From Thalassiosira profunda (lineage: Eukaryota > Bacillariophyta > Thalassiosirophyceae > Thalassiosirales > Thalassiosiraceae), in assembly GCA_036939355.1 (NCBI GenBank), contig JALLAP010000945.1:1-10462 (forward strand): 10,462 nt of DNA, written 5' to 3'. Positions 7,295 through 10,462 of the stretch are shown piece by piece. The notes under the pieces are model-generated. The model saw only the letters and a list, made by a program, of their open reading frames with translations, did no database searches and was not told the DNA's origin. Position numbers and translations under genes: made by a program. Each line of letters begins with the position of its first letter. Position 1 is the first letter of the stretch.

Positions 7295-7308
7295 AGATCT
7301 CGAGATCT
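7295..7308. promoter_or_regulatory. Perfect 14-bp palindrome AGATCTCGAGATCT
   Basis: A perfect inverted repeat without a spacer, in the divergent region 106 bases upstream of the F-box-like ATG. It is followed by a run of T (TTTTT). A dimeric transcription factor site is one possibility; the function is unknown. Confidence 0.35.
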
Positions 7309-7533
7309 TTTTCGAAGTCGGTCGGAGAGCCCCCGCGGCTCAATACGACGCCGCGGAGCCGACCCGCAGCTCACTTGACACCCTGCTGCCCACCGCATCC
7401 GCCCGTCTGCTCTGATAGTGGGTTCCGACCGGTTATATTCCCGTGAGTTGGCCGCCGCCGCCGCAGATCTGTATTGCAAAACGCGGATATCATTCACATC
7501 CCCACAATTGCAATCGAACCAAGCACCATCAGC

Positions 7534-9894
7534 ATGGACACCGTTCGCTCCTTCCAAGGCCTCGACGTCGGGCCCGTTCAGGTCTATCTGGCCAAATGCG
7601 ACGCGCCGTTCAAGACGTCGCCACTATACTCCACGGAGACAGAGGAATCCTTCGTGGATGTCTCATTGCGCAAAAGTGTCTACCGCACTATCGTCGACCC
7701 CAACCTCTTCGCTCTCGTGGAAGATTTGATGACGGCGATCAACGAGGGAGACGACGAGTATCAATACGTGCTGTGGAAGAATGGGAGCGACATTACGCAC
7801 ATCAAGTATGATGAAGGGTGAGCTGAACTAAGATGTGCATAAGATGTGCACTGATGTGCACACGGTATCTTCTTGCGCTTTCCCTCCTCACATTAAAAAC
7901 CCCTGCTCTCTCTATCAGGGGATTCTTCAAGCGCCACCGCGACTTCAACTCGAACCTCCAATTTGATCGAGGAATTCAGCCTGATCGTCTGCGTCACTCC
8001 CGAGGACGAGGTGCAGAAGGGTGTCGAGGGAGGGGAAACTATGATTGCCACGTACGGCGGAGTGGATGCCAAGCCCACGGAGAAGATGTTCGACACCACC
8101 ACGCCGGGATCCGCGCTCCTCTTTCGCAAGGACCTCAACCACGAGGGGAAGAAGCTCACCAAGGGTGTGAAGCACATCATTACCGCCAATCTCTTCGCCG
8201 TGAAAAAGTCTCAGTCGGAGCAGGTGCTCTATGTTACCTTCCCCGAGGAGACGGAGGAAGCGAAAGGCGACGGGACAGAGGAGGACGTGGCCACCAATGC
8301 TATCAAAGCGGTGGCCAATCAGTCCAAGTCCTACGTCTTGCCTGTGAGTCGGTTGACGGGCATGCTCGAGGCCCACGTACGGTTCGCCAACGCCCAAACG
8401 GAAGGGGATCCTCCCCAGGTGGTATCCTTTCTCTGCGAGGATTTCACCTACGAGCAGTTCGGAGTTGTGGCGAAGGTACTGAATCGCTGCTACGTGGACG
8501 AAGATAGCATTGAGAAGTGCAAGGAGGCGCTCGACTTCTTTGGACCCTTTAAGATGTCCAGCCTCCTCGTCGACCTTGCTGTGGAGCCTGGGATGGGTGG
8601 GCAGGAGGAGCCGCCTCAAAAGAAACAGAAGGATGAAGATGGTGGCGGGAAAACTGGTGACGTAAAGGGAGACGATGAGGATGAATTCGATCCAGATGTG
8701 ATCGTTTGCGAGAACGAAGCTCGGATGAAGGCTGTCTTGAGCACCGCGAGGGCGTTTGGCCTGCCCTACGTGCCCTTCAAAATCCTTTACATCGAGGGCA
8801 TGCTTCACTACTTTGACGGTGATGGGGGTGGATTCAATTACGATGCCATCGATGTGCCAATGACTCCTGCATTCTGCTCCGTTGGCGACCACAACAATGT
8901 GCTCGCTCTGTGGTGCCTTGACCAGTATCGCCAGCCAAACGAGCAGTTCACCATCGAGGGCGCGCACAGATGCACCCCGTTCTTTCGTTGTGCTGATGAG
9001 AGTAAGGTTCAAGTGGAACGTCTCTTGAATCTTGAGCTGGGCACCAAGGTCGAGGACTATTTCGATATGGATCCATACGACTATGACTTTGGAGTCAATT
9101 ACGCTACCGAAGATGGAGGGACGGAGAAAAAAGAGCTGCAGAATGAAGATTTCATCCGGCAGGGAATGGGACTTGGTCTCAACGTTCGAGTGAGCGACGA
9201 CGAGCTGAAGTCTGGGCTCCTGAAGTATCTCTTCAACAAGTACGATCGCTGCGCTCTGAAACCCCTTGATCTGCGTGCTGGCTTGTCCAAGGAATCGAAT
9301 GAGACTGGAACGGATGGTTCTCTCTTCCACCTCGACGAAAATGGGAAGGCGTGCTTCACTCGCAAACAGGCCCAGCTAGCCAGTGACTGCGTTGCGAATG
9401 TGAACTTGGACAAGAAAGTTCGGGCGAGTCTGCAGAAGAAGAGGTTCGAGCTCCCGCAGGTCAGCGAGAAGGTGTCTATTGTGTACTGCAACGATGATCG
9501 GTGAGTACTTATTTTGTTGATGCAAGTTAGTTGTTTTGCTGCGGAAGTGTCTGACGGTTCCCGTCCTCACGACAAAAGCTATGGAAAGATGAATGTCTTG
9601 TGGGTTTGCGGCGTGCTGCGCCTTGACGAGAACGACTCCTACTCCAGCGACAAAAAGGGTTCGGAGGAAGGCGCCGAAGCAGGAGAATTTGACGCTTGGC
9701 CTTCTGAGGAGGGAAAGGAAAAGACTGCGCACGCGAAGCGTCTTGCGAACAAGTACACGGAGATCTGCGGCTTTGGAGGCGATCTCGGACACGGCTGGTG
9801 GGAGTATGACAGCGATGAAAGTAGCGAGCTGAGGTTCGACAACGATTCAAACAGCGAATCTGACCAGATGGAATCTGAAGAGGGAGAACATTAG
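7534..9894 (+). CDS. 2-oxoglutarate/Fe(II) oxygenase (prolyl-4-hydroxylase type), with an internal +1 frame break
   Basis: Three exons: 7534-7817, 7919-9500 and 9579-9894. The introns are 101 bases (GTGAGC...ATCAG) and 78 bases (GTGAGT...AAAAG). Allowing for the frame break, about 726 residues are encoded. The oxygenase domain spans roughly residues 75-190. Iron ligands are His101 and Asp103 in GGFFKRHRDFN, plus a distal His in LNHEGKKL (codon 8140-8142). A Lys exactly 10 residues later (8170-8172) is the expected 2-oxoglutarate anchor, the same spacing as in collagen prolyl hydroxylase. GGET precedes the distal His. Odd: HRDF is in one frame and LIEEF onward in another, with a net extra base between 7944 and 7962; no intron fits there. 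After the domain come a second uncharacterised region, a basic-acidic linker (PPQKKQKDEDGGGKTGD) and an acidic Ser/Glu-rich C-terminus. There is no signal peptide, so it is likely cytosolic or nuclear. Substrate unknown. Confidence 0.8.
7832..7860 (+). repeat. Three tandem GATGTGCA units in the first oxygenase intron
   Basis: GATGTGCA occurs at 7832-7839, 7843-7850 and 7853-7860, spaced 11 and 10 bases apart, in the 5' half of the 101-base intron. The same GATGTGCA core is found in the tandem repeat of the LRR-gene intron, on the sense strand of that gene. Confidence 0.65.
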
Positions 9895-10205
9895 ATAGGC
9901 ATGGAACGCGGAAGAAGCCCGATAGGGTGGGTTGAGGTTGAGAGTGTTTGATCGGAGAGATGAAAAGCGTTTCATACGAAACAACTGCCATGTATCTGCA
10001 TTTGCCATGAAGAAGGGGAAGAAGATAACAAAGATAAGATGAAATCATATGACACCGTTGGGATCTGAAGAGCTGCCAGGAGAATGCTTTCGTCGTTCTC
10101 TTTCGTTAATAGGTTGTGTACAAAAAGATATGCAGCATAAGGGCTCTGTCTGTCCCACAACGATTGCCCTGGCACTTTGCCTCCGTACGAATCGACCACC
10201 GGTTT
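9895..10205. other. Intergenic region between convergent genes
   Basis: These 311 bases hold the 3' flanks of the oxygenase (plus) and the coiled-coil gene (minus). Composition is A-rich from about 9955 to 10050 (GAAGAAGGGGAAGAAGATAA-type sequence). I see no gene, RNA or repeat in it, and no canonical AATAAA signal. The 3' UTRs of both genes are expected here. Confidence 0.5.
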
Positions 10206-10462
10206 CTAGCCCAAGTAACCCATCGCTCCGTTCAGCGGCGATTCCTTCATCCGATACGCCTCCTCGAATTTGTGGAACGACGCAATCCGGCTCGCCACCT
10301 CCTCATCGGTCGCCTTCTTCTCCTCTTCCATGCGCAGCTGCAGCTCCTCCACCCGCTTCTGACTCGCCTCGATGCGCGCCAGGCCCTCCAAATGCTCCGA
10401 CTCCACGACGCCCATCTGCTTCGCGGCCGCCTTGAGCTCGCCGCTGGCATTCTCGCGGGCCG
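10206..10462 (-). CDS. C-terminal end of a coiled-coil protein (5' part outside window)
   Basis: The frame is open from the right edge to a TAG at 10206-10208 and gives about 85 residues. An ATG at 10415 exists, but the frame continues upstream of it through ARENASGELKAAAKQ to the window edge, so this is the tail of a longer protein. The segment from about SEHLEGLARIEASQKRVEEL to EEEKKATDEEVASRI is charged, has heptad-like hydrophobic spacing and lacks proline, which suggests a coiled coil. The end reads KESPLNGAMGYLG. I do not recognise the family. It is convergent with the oxygenase gene. Confidence 0.6.
   Translation of the reverse strand, partial: ARENASGELKAAAKQMGVVESEHLEGLARIEASQKRVEELQLRMEEEKKATDEEVASRIASFHKFEEAYRMKESPLNGAMGYLG

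Larger units (their letters stand above)
7190..7533. promoter_or_regulatory. Divergent promoter region of the F-box-like and oxygenase genes
   Basis: The 344 bases between the two ATGs hold the shared 16-base motif (7276-7261, minus), a perfect 14-bp palindrome (7295-7308), a third AGATCT at 7466-7471, a TATA-like GGTTATATTC at 7431-7440 that lies about 95 bases from the oxygenase ATG, and a GCC repeat at 7451-7463. On the minus strand GTGAGC at 7374 and GTCCGACAG ending at 7252 would bound a 123-base 5'-UTR intron of the F-box gene. This size fits the other introns, and the shared motif would sit at its branch site. No coding sequence is supported here. Confidence 0.5.

Noticed and set aside
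7443..7466. Small intron GTGAGT...GCAG upstream of the oxygenase start
   Set aside because: About 24 bases is too short for a spliceosomal intron of this gene set (78-126 bases), and the interior is a GCC repeat.
7944..7962. A tiny intron to explain the frame break in the oxygenase
   Set aside because: The space is under 20 bases and has no GT...AG pair of workable length.
7945..9330. Antisense open frame of 461 codons opposite the oxygenase
   Set aside because: It is a shadow of exon 2, with His/Leu/Val-rich mirror composition and no recognisable domain.

Overview
The window is nuclear DNA of a eukaryote. Its protein genes carry short GT-AG spliceosomal introns of 78-126 bases, and it holds two cytosolic-type tRNA genes with eukaryotic features. 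The gene content fits a unicellular photosynthetic protist: a plant-type peptidyl-O-glycosyltransferase (HPAT/SGT type), a PC-esterase/TBL-like protein, an F-box-like protein and a prolyl-4-hydroxylase-type oxygenase, in compact GC-rich DNA. A diatom-type stramenopile is my best guess, but that is inference; no organelle, bacterial or viral hallmark is visible.

Layout, left to right. (1) The 5' part of a leucine-rich-repeat gene on the minus strand (971 down past the left edge), with two introns. (2) A 779-base stretch (972-1750) with no convincing gene, holding a shared upstream motif and an imperfect inverted repeat. (3) Two minus-strand tRNA genes four bases apart: an initiator-like tRNA-Met(CAT), then tRNA-Ala(CGC). 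(4) A divergent pair: a single-exon type II membrane PC-esterase/TBL-like protein (minus, 4027-2129) and a type II membrane glycosyltransferase (plus, 4282-5960, one intron), separated by 254 bases. (5) An F-box-like protein (minus, 7189-6032), convergent with the glycosyltransferase across 71 bases. (6) A 2-oxoglutarate/Fe(II) oxygenase (plus, 7534-9894, two introns), divergent from the F-box gene across 344 bases. (7) The 3' end of a coiled-coil protein on the minus strand, running off the right edge.

Functionally, the divergent glycosyltransferase/esterase pair looks like a secretory-pathway glycan module: both proteins have one N-terminal membrane anchor and a lumenal catalytic domain. 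The oxygenase belongs to the broad prolyl-hydroxylase fold. Plant-type HPAT and SGT enzymes act on hydroxyproline-rich proteins, but this oxygenase has no signal peptide and has a basic KKQK patch, so a direct link to that pathway is not supported.

The most notable points are: a net +1 reading-frame break inside the oxygenase active site; a 16-base motif (TACTRATTCCTWCGTW) found in three upstream regions; an initiator-like tRNA with an inverted 1:72 pair; and short tandem repeats built on GTGCAY inside three of the five introns.
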